From an uncultured Bacteroidota bacterium (GTDB taxonomy: Bacteria > Bacteroidota > Bacteroidia > Chitinophagales > Chitinophagaceae), in the NCBI GenBank assembly GCA_903903635.1, contig CAIUZK010000173.1, forward strand, positions 1 through 50,429: a stretch of 50,429 bases of DNA, given 5' to 3'. Position 1 is the first letter of the stretch; each line of letters begins with the position of its first letter. Positions 17,043 to 25,005 of the stretch are shown piece by piece. Position numbers and translations under genes: made by a program. Below the pieces are notes generated by a model, which searched no databases, was not told the origin of the DNA, and saw only the letters and a list, made by a program, of their open reading frames with translations.

Positions 17043-17050
17043 CAAATTTA
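17043..17050 (-). promoter_or_regulatory. -7 box (TAAATTTG) of the split lipoprotein gene
   Basis: It matches TAnnTTTG on the minus strand, 14 bases before the ATG at 17028. It overlaps a palindrome GATTTAAATC (17034-17043). The promoter looks intact although the gene is interrupted. Confidence 0.45.
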
Positions 17051-17139
17051 ATAAATAATGGTCCAAATGGTTATAATATCTTAAGATATTTCATTCCTGC
17101 CTCAAGAAAAAGTAGCCCCGTTTTTCCTAAATTTATTTC

Positions 17140-17619
17140 ATGAGAACTCTATTATTACTATTGCTCCTGCTTCCTGTAATTTGTGCGGCCCAACATAGCT
17201 CCAGGATTGTGTTTTTCAGGGTGGATAGGTGGGGCGAGTCGGGCGATATTTTCCAAAATGGCATCAAGATTGCCGAATCTCCTCTGCATCTGCTGTATGT
17301 ATATACCACTGATACACCCAATGGAAAATACTTTTGGGGAATAAAGAACAACAAGCTGGATTGGGGCGCAGACTTATCTATTACTGCCGATACAAATTCA
17401 ATTACGTTTATTGAGCTGAAATTTGTTACCGAAGGCATGGGCCAACACATGTTATCGCCCGGCAACATAAGATACAACGCCATGACACCAGTTAGTTTTG
17501 ATGTATTTAAGCAGTATTGTGAAAACCAAAAAGGACTAAGAAAAAGGCTTAAAAAAGTCGGCTACAATTCACCTGATGAATTAATAAAGGGCTTTCATTT
17601 TCCGGGCTCCGGTCTGTAA
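17140..17619 (+). CDS. Hypothetical secreted protein, DUF2846-like
   Basis: The 159-residue product has a signal peptide ending VICAAQ. The segment RIVFFRVDRWGESGDIF with NGIKIAESP and a later NGKYFWGI resembles DUF2846-like domains, where a short strand and a G-K-Y-x-W motif recur. The C-terminal 35 residues are basic and helical (KGLRKRLKKVGYNSPDELI). The function is unknown. It is divergent from the split lipoprotein gene. Confidence 0.6.
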   Translation: MRTLLLLLLLLPVICAAQHSSRIVFFRVDRWGESGDIFQNGIKIAESPLHLLYVYTTDTPNGKYFWGIKNNKLDWGADLSITADTNSITFIELKFVTEGMGQHMLSPGNIRYNAMTPVSFDVFKQYCENQKGLRKRLKKVGYNSPDELIKGFHFPGSGL

Positions 17620-17727
17620 TTTTATACATAATTAAGGAAGTAGTTCGGTTAATGCATTGCAAAAACAAAACCGGGTTTGCGGCCATTAGTGATGTTTTAG
17701 TAGACTGGTTTTCATTATATTCGTTGT

Positions 17728-18270
17728 ATGCAATTTAAAGCTGCCTGTTTCTATGTCCTGCTATCATTTTGTGTAGTTGCGGTTTGTAGCTGTGGCACAG
17801 ATAGAAAGCTGCTGAATGCCTACAGGAAAAGCCCGGTTTATGATAGCATGGCAACTAATATAGATCTAAATCATACCTATAAGAACATGAGCCAGGTGAA
17901 GGCAATCTCCCTTGTGCCGGAACTACTGTATTCCTATCATCAGCCATGGAAGTACCCGTACATGCGCGATTCGGGTGGTGTTACCTTGAAATATGACGTT
18001 AAAAACCGGCTCCTCATCCATTTCGCTTCGGCCGATACCATGGCCGACTATTCGCTGAAAGTAAAAAACAGGGGTAATTACCTGGTGCTCAAAAGGCATG
18101 TGGTTATGGTTCCCATACCGCTTTTGTCCTTTTACGATGAACAAAAGCAAATGCTCTTTACCGATAAGCATGGCCAACTCGTCTCCATCTCCCACTGGAA
18201 AAGGTTTGTATGGGTGCTGGTTTTTTTCAATAGTAAATACACGGTTTGCCATCAGTTTAGGCGGGTTTAG
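17728..18270 (+). CDS. Hypothetical lipoprotein
   Basis: The 180-residue product begins with a hydrophobic signal and lipobox VAVCSC. The mature part has no recognised motif; it is beta-rich with many basic residues, and the last 20 residues include a hydrophobic stretch (FVWVLVFF). It lies 108 bases after the DUF2846-like gene on the same strand. Confidence 0.6.
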   Translation: MQFKAACFYVLLSFCVVAVCSCGTDRKLLNAYRKSPVYDSMATNIDLNHTYKNMSQVKAISLVPELLYSYHQPWKYPYMRDSGGVTLKYDVKNRLLIHFASADTMADYSLKVKNRGNYLVLKRHVVMVPIPLLSFYDEQKQMLFTDKHGQLVSISHWKRFVWVLVFFNSKYTVCHQFRRV

Positions 18271-18293
18271 GGATTCTGGAGAGTAGTTTTTTA

Positions 18294-18372
18294 AATTTCC
18301 AATGTGGGAATTTCCAATTTCCAATTGAGTTGCCTGATGTGCGCGAGTGGATCACTTTCTGATTTCCAATTT
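18294..18372 (+). repeat. Cluster of TTTCCAAT elements
   Basis: Four copies occur here: AATTTCCAATG at 18294-18304, a double copy at 18309-18326, and GATTTCCAATTT at 18361-18372. Copy B of the 28-bp repeat lies between them, which suggests the two elements belong together. Confidence 0.5.
18327..18354 (+). repeat. 28-bp dispersed repeat, copy B
   Basis: GAGTTGCCTGAT, GTGCG and TGGATCA in order, matching copy A at 203-230 apart from a few substitutions and a two-base shift. Confidence 0.5.
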
Positions 18373-18601
18373 CTAACTAAAATTTTCCACATTACATCAA
18401 TTTATCAAACAAGCTTGCAATACATTAAACAATTTATCTACGTAAGATGAGTTATTAAAACCCACCAAAACAGCCTTGTAAAATAAATATTCCATTTTAT
18501 TTGGAAATTTAAATTCATTAGCTTACCTTTACCTCAAATTCTATCCATATATGCAGAAAAATACAATTAAATTCCCATTAAGTTGGCGTTGTGTCCGCGA
18601 A

Positions 18602-18714
18602 ATTGCACACGATAATTGCACACCTGGCACCCAAATGCGCAATTTTTTCATGCTAAACCCTTGATTTCCAATAAAAAAATGTGCAAATAATTTTTTTTGC
18701 ACAGTGCTGTGCAA
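18602..18714. repeat. Cluster of TTGCAC motifs
   Basis: ATTGCACAC occurs at 18602-18610 and 18615-18623, 13 bases apart. Inverted relatives occur at 18636-18644 (TGCGCAATT) and 18681-18686 (GTGCAA), and a palindrome TTGCACAG-TG-CTGTGCAA lies at 18697-18714. This could be a regulator-binding array or part of an RNA. Confidence 0.5.
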
Positions 18715-18969
18715 TTTTCTATTTATCCCAAAAGAATCTCACACATAAAAAACAACTAAATTAATAAAGCCAGCGAAATCAACGGTTCAGACAAATTCCG
18801 GCAATTAATTCAACAATCAACTTTTTATCCATGGCTTCCAAAATCAAATTCTGCCAATGCATTAATTCTGTTGACCTCTGCCGATAGGTAGGTTCTGATT
18901 CAGACAACTACCCTGCAGTTCCCTTCCCTGCCCACATAACAACCTTTATGAGATTCAGGAGCAAAAAAA

Positions 18970-18995
18970 AGAGCCACACTTTTCAGTGCAGCTCT
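18970..18995 (-). terminator. Terminator of the acyl-CoA dehydrogenase gene
   Basis: Read on the minus strand, an 11-bp stem (two G-U pairs) with a GAAA loop is followed by eight T residues. It ends about 27 bases past the stop codon. Confidence 0.8.
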
Positions 18996-19021
18996 CTAAA
19001 AAAATTATCCCGAAGGGTAAA

Positions 19022-20164
19022 CTATCCCTTCAATACGGTTCTGCTGATAACTATACGCTGCACTTCGCTGGTGCCTTCATATATCTGGGTGATCTTGGCA
19101 TCGCGTAGCAGGCGCTCAACATGGAATTCCTTTACATAGCCATATCCGCCATGTATCTGTACCGCTTCATTGGTAACCATCTGTGCAATATCCGAAGCAA
19201 ATAGTTTTGCCATAGATGCCGACAAAGTATAATCAAGCCCCTGGTCCTTAGTCCATGCGCTCTTATGCACCAGTAAACGGGCCGCCTCGATCTGAGTAGC
19301 CATATCTGCCAGTTTAAATGCAATAGCCTGGTGGTTGCTTATTTCAGTGCCGAAAGCCTTACGCTCCTTAGAGTATTTAAGCGCCAGTTCATAAGCGCCG
19401 CTGGCAATACCCAGTGCCTGCGCAGCAATACCGATACGGCCACCGGCCAATACCTTCATGGCAAAGGTGAAACCAAATCCATCATCGCCAATGCGGTTTT
19501 CCTTAGGTACCCTTACATCCTGGAACATGATGCTGTGCGTATCACTGCCACGTATACCCAGTTTGTTTTCCTTAGCGCCTACAGTTACGCCAATAGAGTC
19601 TTTCTCAACAATCAGTGCATTGATGCCCTTATGGCCTTTCTCCGGATAAGTCTGAGCAATAACCAGATAGTAAGAAGCCGAATTGCCATTGGTGATCCAG
19701 TTCTTGGTACCGTTAAGCACATAATGGTCGCCCATATCGATGGCGGTGGTGCGCTGCGATGTAGCATCACTGCCTGCCTCTGGTTCGCTCAGCAGGAATG
19801 CGCCGATCTTTTTGCCGCTGGCCAATTGGGTCAGGTATTTTTGTTTCTGCTCTTCGCTTCCGTATTTCTCCAGGCCCCAGCACACCAGCGAGTTGTTCAC
19901 ACTCATACATACCGATACAGAAGCATCTACTTTCGAGATCTCTTCCATGGCCAGTACATAAGATATGGTATCCATACCCGAACCACCATACTTGGGGTCA
20001 ACCATCATACCCATGAAGCCCAGTTCGCCCAGCATCTTTATCTGCTCAGCAGGGAATTTCATTTTTTCGTCGCGCTCTATAACGCCTGGCAGTAATTCGT
20101 TTTTAGCGAAATCGCGTGCAGCCTGCCGCACCGCTTTATGTTCTTCTGTAAGCTGAAAATTCAT
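19022..20164 (-). CDS. Acyl-CoA dehydrogenase
   Basis: It oxidises acyl-CoA to the trans-2-enoyl-CoA using FAD. I start at the ATG 20162-20164 (MNFQLTEEHKAVRQ), giving the usual 380 residues; the open frame continues upstream to 20236, but that extension is hydrophobic and not family-like. Seen in order: SLVCWGLEKYGSEEQ, FLLSEPEAGSDA, KNWITNG, a DTHSIMFQDVRVP substrate region, and YEGTSEVQRIVIS, which carries the likely catalytic Glu. The sequence fits the short/branched-chain class. No beta-oxidation partners are adjacent. Confidence 0.93.
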   Translation of the reverse strand: MNFQLTEEHKAVRQAARDFAKNELLPGVIERDEKMKFPAEQIKMLGELGFMGMMVDPKYGGSGMDTISYVLAMEEISKVDASVSVCMSVNNSLVCWGLEKYGSEEQKQKYLTQLASGKKIGAFLLSEPEAGSDATSQRTTAIDMGDHYVLNGTKNWITNGNSASYYLVIAQTYPEKGHKGINALIVEKDSIGVTVGAKENKLGIRGSDTHSIMFQDVRVPKENRIGDDGFGFTFAMKVLAGGRIGIAAQALGIASGAYELALKYSKERKAFGTEISNHQAIAFKLADMATQIEAARLLVHKSAWTKDQGLDYTLSASMAKLFASDIAQMVTNEAVQIHGGYGYVKEFHVERLLRDAKITQIYEGTSEVQRIVISRTVLKG

Positions 20165-20325
20165 AATTTGAAGATATGGCCCGCAAATTACGGCGAAAAA
20201 AATGCAAAACCTAACAAGAGAATTTGCAATCCTCAATCTGTCAAAATATGCATATAATTCTATGCCAAGTGATATAAACTAAAAATTAGTGCTCAGGTTG
20301 TATTTTACACCCAAATTCAGGCATT

Positions 20326-21453
20326 ATGAAGATCGCAGTATTAGGTGCAGGCATGGTAGGCCGCACAATGGCTATAGACCTCAGCAGCAATTATGATGTT
20401 ACCTCCTTCGATATCAGCCAGGCATCCTTGGCTATCCTCTCAGCCAGAAAGCCGGCAATTAAAACTATGCAGGCCGATCTGGGTAATTTTGCACAATACG
20501 GCCAGATGTTGGCGGGCTTCGACTATGTGATCCTTGCAGTACCCGGATTTATGGGTTACAAAGCATTGGAGGCAGTGATTAAGGCCAAAAAAGATGTAGC
20601 TGATATTTCCTTCTTTCCCGAAGATGCTATGGACCTTGATGCCCTTGCAAAGGAAAATAATGTTACGGTTATTGTAGATTGTGGCGTTGCCCCCGGCATG
20701 AGCAACTATGTGCTCGGTTATCATAATGCCCATATGGAAGTAACCTCATTTGAATGTATGGTAGGCGGACTGCCTAAGCAGCGGGTAAAACCATTTGAAT
20801 ACAAAGCTCCGTTCTCCCCAATAGATGTAATAGAGGAATACACCCGCCCTGCACGCCTTATGGAAAATGGACACATCATTACCAAACCTGCGCTGAGCGA
20901 GCCCGAACTGGTCGACTTTGATGAAGTAGGTACGCTGGAATCGTTTAATACCGATGGCCTGCGTTCTATCTTGTTTACCATGGGCCATATTCCCGATATG
21001 AAAGAACGTACCCTTCGCTATCCCGGCCATATAGACCTCATCAAATCCCTGATGAAAGGAGGATTCTTTGATACCCAGGCCATAAGTATGAATGGCGCAG
21101 AAATATCACCATTTGAGTTTACAACAGCCATACTGAAAAATCAATGGAAACTGGCCCCGGATGAAGAAGAATTTACCCTGATGAAAATTATAGTACGAGG
21201 TAAAGAAAATGGTACACCCAAATCAATAACCTATACCCTCTTCGATCAAAATGATAAAGCTTCAGGCCTGTCATCCATGAGCCGCACCACTGGCTATACC
21301 TGCACAGCAACCTTACACCTGATCATGAACAAACTCTTTACCGAAAAAGGCGTGTTTCCACCCGAACTGGTAGGCAACCATAAGCCCTGCTTTGATTATG
21401 TATTGGGTTATTTAAAGGAAAGGGGAGTGGTGTATAAGGTTAAAGCTCTTTAA
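20326..21453 (+). CDS. Saccharopine dehydrogenase family protein
   Basis: The 375-residue product has an N-terminal NAD(P)-binding Rossmann fold with GAGMVG at residues 7-12 and a second-strand Asp (TSFDIS). The middle has VIVDCGVAPGMSNYVLG and the C-terminal half carries the saccharopine dehydrogenase catalytic domain, including the RYPGH motif. Members act in lysine metabolism or as lysine dehydrogenases, so the exact substrate is uncertain. Its stop codon overlaps the end of the convergent hicA-like gene by 14 bases. Confidence 0.88.
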   Translation: MKIAVLGAGMVGRTMAIDLSSNYDVTSFDISQASLAILSARKPAIKTMQADLGNFAQYGQMLAGFDYVILAVPGFMGYKALEAVIKAKKDVADISFFPEDAMDLDALAKENNVTVIVDCGVAPGMSNYVLGYHNAHMEVTSFECMVGGLPKQRVKPFEYKAPFSPIDVIEEYTRPARLMENGHIITKPALSEPELVDFDEVGTLESFNTDGLRSILFTMGHIPDMKERTLRYPGHIDLIKSLMKGGFFDTQAISMNGAEISPFEFTTAILKNQWKLAPDEEEFTLMKIIVRGKENGTPKSITYTLFDQNDKASGLSSMSRTTGYTCTATLHLIMNKLFTEKGVFPPELVGNHKPCFDYVLGYLKERGVVYKVKAL

Positions 21454-21688
21454 TGGCTTTCTCGAATTGTACATTACTAATACCAAGGGTCTTGAGATTT
21501 GTGTTGATGTGATCAACCGGTATTTCTTTATCCTTTCCTTTGAATGTAATTGGCCGAATTAATTTCCCCCTTGGATGTTTATCGGGGTAATTCCAGATAT
21601 CATGATCCCCCTTGGTGCGTATATACACCAGCCCTATTTTCTGGAGATATTTTATAAAAAGTTTAGTAGGAATTTGCTTTATGCCCAT
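21440..21688 (-). CDS. hicA: HicA-like mRNA interferase toxin
   Basis: The 82-residue product contains the dsRBD-like HicA fold with the catalytic His in KGDHDIWNYP (the G-x-H motif). HicA cleaves mRNA during translation and is blocked by HicB. It follows hicB with a one-base TGATG overlap, so translation is coupled. The 3' end overlaps the convergent saccharopine-dehydrogenase-like gene by 14 bases. The sequence looks intact. Confidence 0.85.
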   Translation of the reverse strand: MGIKQIPTKLFIKYLQKIGLVYIRTKGDHDIWNYPDKHPRGKLIRPITFKGKDKEIPVDHINTNLKTLGISNVQFEKAIKEL

Positions 21689-22029
21689 CAGATTAATGGA
21701 ATAGAGATCTTCTGATCAAAATAATGAAGTTTATGAGCTTTTAACAATTCAAGGGGGACACTTACTTCTTCAGGTTGCTTGTAGCCATTCCTTAAATTCC
21801 AACCACATGCCAATAGGTTTTGTTCCAATGTTCCATTTTCTTCACAATATTCTAAAAATATATCCAGGGCCTCCTTAAATGAGGCTTTTGCATCTGGTTC
21901 GGTTTTTGCGTAAGATGATAAATCAAGAGCAGGACAATACGCAACGAAATAATCGCCTTGTTGGTAAAGCATTACTGTAACATCTGCTACTATTATTTTT
22001 TTATTCCCGGTTCGTGTAGTATTTACCAT
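21688..22029 (-). CDS. hicB: HicB-like antitoxin
   Basis: The 113-residue product has the partial RNase H-like HicB fold: VTVMLYQQGDYFVAYCPALDLSSYAKTEP in outline, then KASFKEALDIFLEYCEENGTL. The C terminus lacks a clear ribbon-helix-helix or HTH domain, so autoregulation may differ from that of longer HicB proteins. It precedes hicA, the reverse of the classical hicAB order but common in Bacteroidota. Confidence 0.85.
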   Translation of the reverse strand: MVNTTRTGNKKIIVADVTVMLYQQGDYFVAYCPALDLSSYAKTEPDAKASFKEALDIFLEYCEENGTLEQNLLACGWNLRNGYKQPEEVSVPLELLKAHKLHYFDQKISIPLI

Positions 22030-22132
22030 CCTGAAATTATTAGCGTAAAAACAAAAGCAAAGAACAGAATAAAGATACTATAAAAATACGTAAGATTCTT
22101 ATAGATATTAATGATAAAACGCAGGTTCAATC

Positions 22133-23137
22133 CTACTGCACCAGATAATAAATATTAGTCACCCATTTGGCGCTGTCAGCAGTTTCATGGGGACCGGCTA
22201 TATATTCTTCAATAACAAGATTCTGCTTTAAGCCTTTCTCGGCCAGGCGTTTGGTAATTGCGTTGTGGTAGCTTAGCTCATTTGAGTAGCCTCCTTTATA
22301 CACAGCCATCAATGCCCTGCATGGCCCTGCATGAAGGATTACTGTGCCTGTCGCAGGTTTAGTAGTATCAGTCACCGGGAAAACAGCCGCCATATCCGAA
22401 TTCTTCTTTGCGGTATCCCAGGTATAAAAGATACCCGATGCAGGGCCGGTAATACGTGGTCCCAGTTCCTTACCCAGCGCAGCATAGGTATCTGCAAAGA
22501 ATTTCATCATATCGCTCATGCCTACGGTCTTCCTTATACCCTCATAAATATGTGCCGGATATTCCACTTCCTTAACCTCGATAACCGGTGCAATAACGGA
22601 ATGACTCTCTGCATATTTTTTAAGGTTTGCCAGCCCGAATTCAAAATCGCCACCCAGTATTTTATCCATATTCAAAAACGCATTCATGGCATTGAGCGGA
22701 AAACCAAAGTGCATACTGAAATTCCAGGTGGCCTTTGTAATACCCAATGTGTCTTTTACCACCAGCGAACCAAATGCTTTGCCTTCCCTTGGACTGGTAA
22801 ACGACACATCAAAATTCATCGTAGTTCCTTCAACGCCGGTATTCTTCATGTCCCCTTCACCCGATTTGTTTTCATCTCCCTTCCAGTGATAACTGCAGCC
22901 TGAGATGCCGTCTGTTCCTGCAAATGTCATTCTCATGGCCGTATCCGACAGGTACCACGGACTCCAGTTGGTCCAGTTTTTAAACTTTACGATCTGTTCA
23001 AATACTACTTCCTTGGGCGCTTTTATAAGTATACTTCTGGTCACCGGTAAATCCTGTGGCTCATACAAGGCAAGACCCAACATCACCACACCTACTGTAA
23101 TTAAAAGTACCAATATAAACCTTACGAACTTTTGCAT
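22133..23137 (-). CDS. Membrane-anchored SRPBCC domain protein with GyrI-like domain
   Basis: The 334-residue product has an N-terminal membrane segment (residues 4-25). An SRPBCC/polyketide-cyclase-like domain (about 30-175) includes VTRSILIKAPKEVVFEQI and FKNWTNWSPW, and a GyrI/effector-binding-like domain (about 195-334) includes VIEVKEVEYPAHIYEG and LHAGPCRALMAVYKGGY. The pair of ligand-binding folds is common in Bacteroidota; the ligand is unknown. It is divergent from rlmN with 96 bases between. Confidence 0.8.
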   Translation of the reverse strand: MQKFVRFILVLLITVGVVMLGLALYEPQDLPVTRSILIKAPKEVVFEQIVKFKNWTNWSPWYLSDTAMRMTFAGTDGISGCSYHWKGDENKSGEGDMKNTGVEGTTMNFDVSFTSPREGKAFGSLVVKDTLGITKATWNFSMHFGFPLNAMNAFLNMDKILGGDFEFGLANLKKYAESHSVIAPVIEVKEVEYPAHIYEGIRKTVGMSDMMKFFADTYAALGKELGPRITGPASGIFYTWDTAKKNSDMAAVFPVTDTTKPATGTVILHAGPCRALMAVYKGGYSNELSYHNAITKRLAEKGLKQNLVIEEYIAGPHETADSAKWVTNIYYLVQ

Positions 23138-23221
23138 GTTTTCTGTTTTTTCTGCTTAAAAATAGAAAAAAGGGCGCAACCTTTTAACTTTTACACCAAT
23201 TATCCATTTAACTAATTCAAC

Positions 23222-23229
23222 TACCTTTG
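23222..23229 (+). promoter_or_regulatory. -7 box (TACCTTTG) of rlmN
   Basis: It matches TAnnTTTG and ends four bases before the ATG at 23234, so transcription should begin at or near the start codon, giving a leaderless message. Confidence 0.6.
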
Positions 23230-23233
23230 CCCG

Positions 23234-24286
23234 ATGAAAAATTTGCGTGAGGTTTCGCTGCCCGAACTGGAAGTGATGATGGCAGCTATGGGTGAACCTA
23301 AATTCAGGGCAAAGCAGATACACGAATGGGTGTGGCAGAAATTTGCTGCAGACATTCATGATATGACTAACCTCAGCAAGGCGCTGAGGGAAAAGCTTGC
23401 CGTGGAGTATTTTATACCCAAGGTAAAAATGCACCATAGCCAATACAGCAGCGACGGCACGATTAAAAACCGACTGCAACTTCACGATGGCTACTATGTG
23501 GAAAGCGTGCTGATCCCTACCGAAAAACGCATGACCGCCTGTGTATCTTCCCAGGTGGGTTGTTCCTTATCCTGCAAGTTCTGCGCCACCGGCTATATGG
23601 ACCGTGCTCGAAATCTCGACTTTGATGAAATAGTAGATGAAGTGACCCTCCTGAATGAACTCAGCCAGAAGCACTACAACAAAAACCTATCCAATATTGT
23701 ATTTATGGGTATGGGCGAGCCCCTGCTCAACTATAGCAATATGATGAAGGCCATAGAAAAGATAACATCGCCACAGGGACTGGGTATGAGCCCAAGGCGT
23801 ATTACTGTTTCCACTGCCGGTGTTTCGAAAATGATAAAGAAGCTGGCCGATGATAAGGTTAAGTTCAAACTCGCGCTTTCGCTGCATGCCGCTACCGACT
23901 TCAAGCGCAATGAGATCATGCCCATCAATGAAACAAACAATCTCAATGCCCTGATAGAAGCCCTCAATTATTTTTATAAAGAAACAGGCAGCGAGATCAC
24001 TTTCGAATACATTCTTTTCAAAGACTTCAACGATAGCCTGAAAGATGCTGAGGAACTCGTAAAACTATACAGAAAAGTTCCTGCCGACCTGATCAACATT
24101 ATAGAATACAACCCCATTGATGCTGCGAGGTATGAAAAGCCAGAAGAGCATAAAGTGGATGAATTCATGGAATACTTAACGGCTCATAAAGTAAACGTTC
24201 GCCTGCGGCGCAGCAGGGGCAAGGACATTGATGCAGCATGCGGGCAGTTGGCTAATATTGGTACCTCAGAAACCCAAAATCCCTAA
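23234..24286 (+). CDS. rlmN: 23S rRNA (adenine-2503-C2)/tRNA (adenine-37-C2) methyltransferase
   Basis: RlmN is a radical-SAM enzyme that methylates C2 of A2503 in 23S rRNA and A37 in some tRNAs. The 350-residue length is normal. The Fe-S motif CX3CX2C is at Cys110, Cys114 and Cys117 (GCSLSCKFCATGYM), and Cys336 in DAACGQL is the methyl-carrying cysteine. Also present are MGMGEPLLNY and RRITVSTAGV. Its -7 box abuts the ATG. Confidence 0.96.
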   Translation: MKNLREVSLPELEVMMAAMGEPKFRAKQIHEWVWQKFAADIHDMTNLSKALREKLAVEYFIPKVKMHHSQYSSDGTIKNRLQLHDGYYVESVLIPTEKRMTACVSSQVGCSLSCKFCATGYMDRARNLDFDEIVDEVTLLNELSQKHYNKNLSNIVFMGMGEPLLNYSNMMKAIEKITSPQGLGMSPRRITVSTAGVSKMIKKLADDKVKFKLALSLHAATDFKRNEIMPINETNNLNALIEALNYFYKETGSEITFEYILFKDFNDSLKDAEELVKLYRKVPADLINIIEYNPIDAARYEKPEEHKVDEFMEYLTAHKVNVRLRRSRGKDIDAACGQLANIGTSETQNP

Positions 24287-24361
24287 ATGGACTTAACAGG
24301 GGATAGGGCTTATCGGACTTATTTTTGCAATCAGCTCTTTTATGCTTCTCGTTGCTTTTAT

Positions 24362-24946
24362 CTACTTCACATCTATCGTGGACCTGATCATCCGGTAATG
24401 GGTTTCCATATCGCTTAGTGTGAGGTTTGCAGCCCGGCTGATGTCTATCTTGAATTTATTCAATGAGGTTACCGTTACGAAGTAGGGCACACCCTTGAAT
24501 TCCCCGCTTACCCACCCCTGATGCCTGGTGTGCTCAATTTCGGTATGCAAAATGGAATCTATTGTGGATTTATTGTCTTTTTGATATCGCAGACCAGCTA
24601 CAAACGTTTTATGTGCCTTTAGGAAAATCCTGTTTAATCGCAACTCGATTTTTGCATCAGTCATGAAAGCAGGTGTTTGGTTACTATTACCTTTTCTATC
24701 AAGTACTTGTTTCGTCAGGCTATCTAAAAACGATATGCTTGCATCAGCGATCATGCAAACGGTATCTTCCCCGATTATATGGTAAGGCCGGTGTTTAAAG
24801 TCATTATCGTCAACATAGCCGACCCGGGCAGTTTGCTTTTCAAGTGTATTGGTAATTACCTTGAATGGATGCTCCGCTTTATTTGATTGAGATCCGCAAT
24901 TACAGAACATCAATAAAAATAAGAAAAGAAGGAGGTGGATTTTCAT
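24362..24946 (-). CDS. Hypothetical lipoprotein
   Basis: The 194-residue product has a signal peptide with lipobox MFCNC. The mature part shows no motif I know; it is polar with a TVCMIADASISFL strand and an HQGWVSGEFKGVPYFVTV segment. It lies 59 bases after the first outer-membrane receptor gene on the same strand and may be its lipoprotein partner. Confidence 0.6.
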   Translation of the reverse strand: MKIHLLLFLFLLMFCNCGSQSNKAEHPFKVITNTLEKQTARVGYVDDNDFKHRPYHIIGEDTVCMIADASISFLDSLTKQVLDRKGNSNQTPAFMTDAKIELRLNRIFLKAHKTFVAGLRYQKDNKSTIDSILHTEIEHTRHQGWVSGEFKGVPYFVTVTSLNKFKIDISRAANLTLSDMETHYRMIRSTIDVK

Positions 24947-25005
24947 AAATAAGAATCGGATTCCGGAAATAAAGTTAATGAATCAGGCTCAATCTTTTTC
25001 CCAAT

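Larger units (their letters stand above)
18271..19021. other. Repeat-rich 750-bp gap between converging genes
   Basis: No credible protein of normal size is present. It contains several TTTCCAAT elements (18294-18372, 18663-18672), copy B of the 28-bp repeat (18327-18354), a cluster of TTGCAC motifs (18602-18714), and the acyl-CoA dehydrogenase terminator. A 37-codon frame from ATG 18551 is possible but unsupported. Confidence 0.55.

Noticed and set aside
19331-20095. 254-codon plus-strand frame inside the acyl-CoA dehydrogenase
   Set aside because: It is antisense to a clear enzyme gene and has no recognisable motif.
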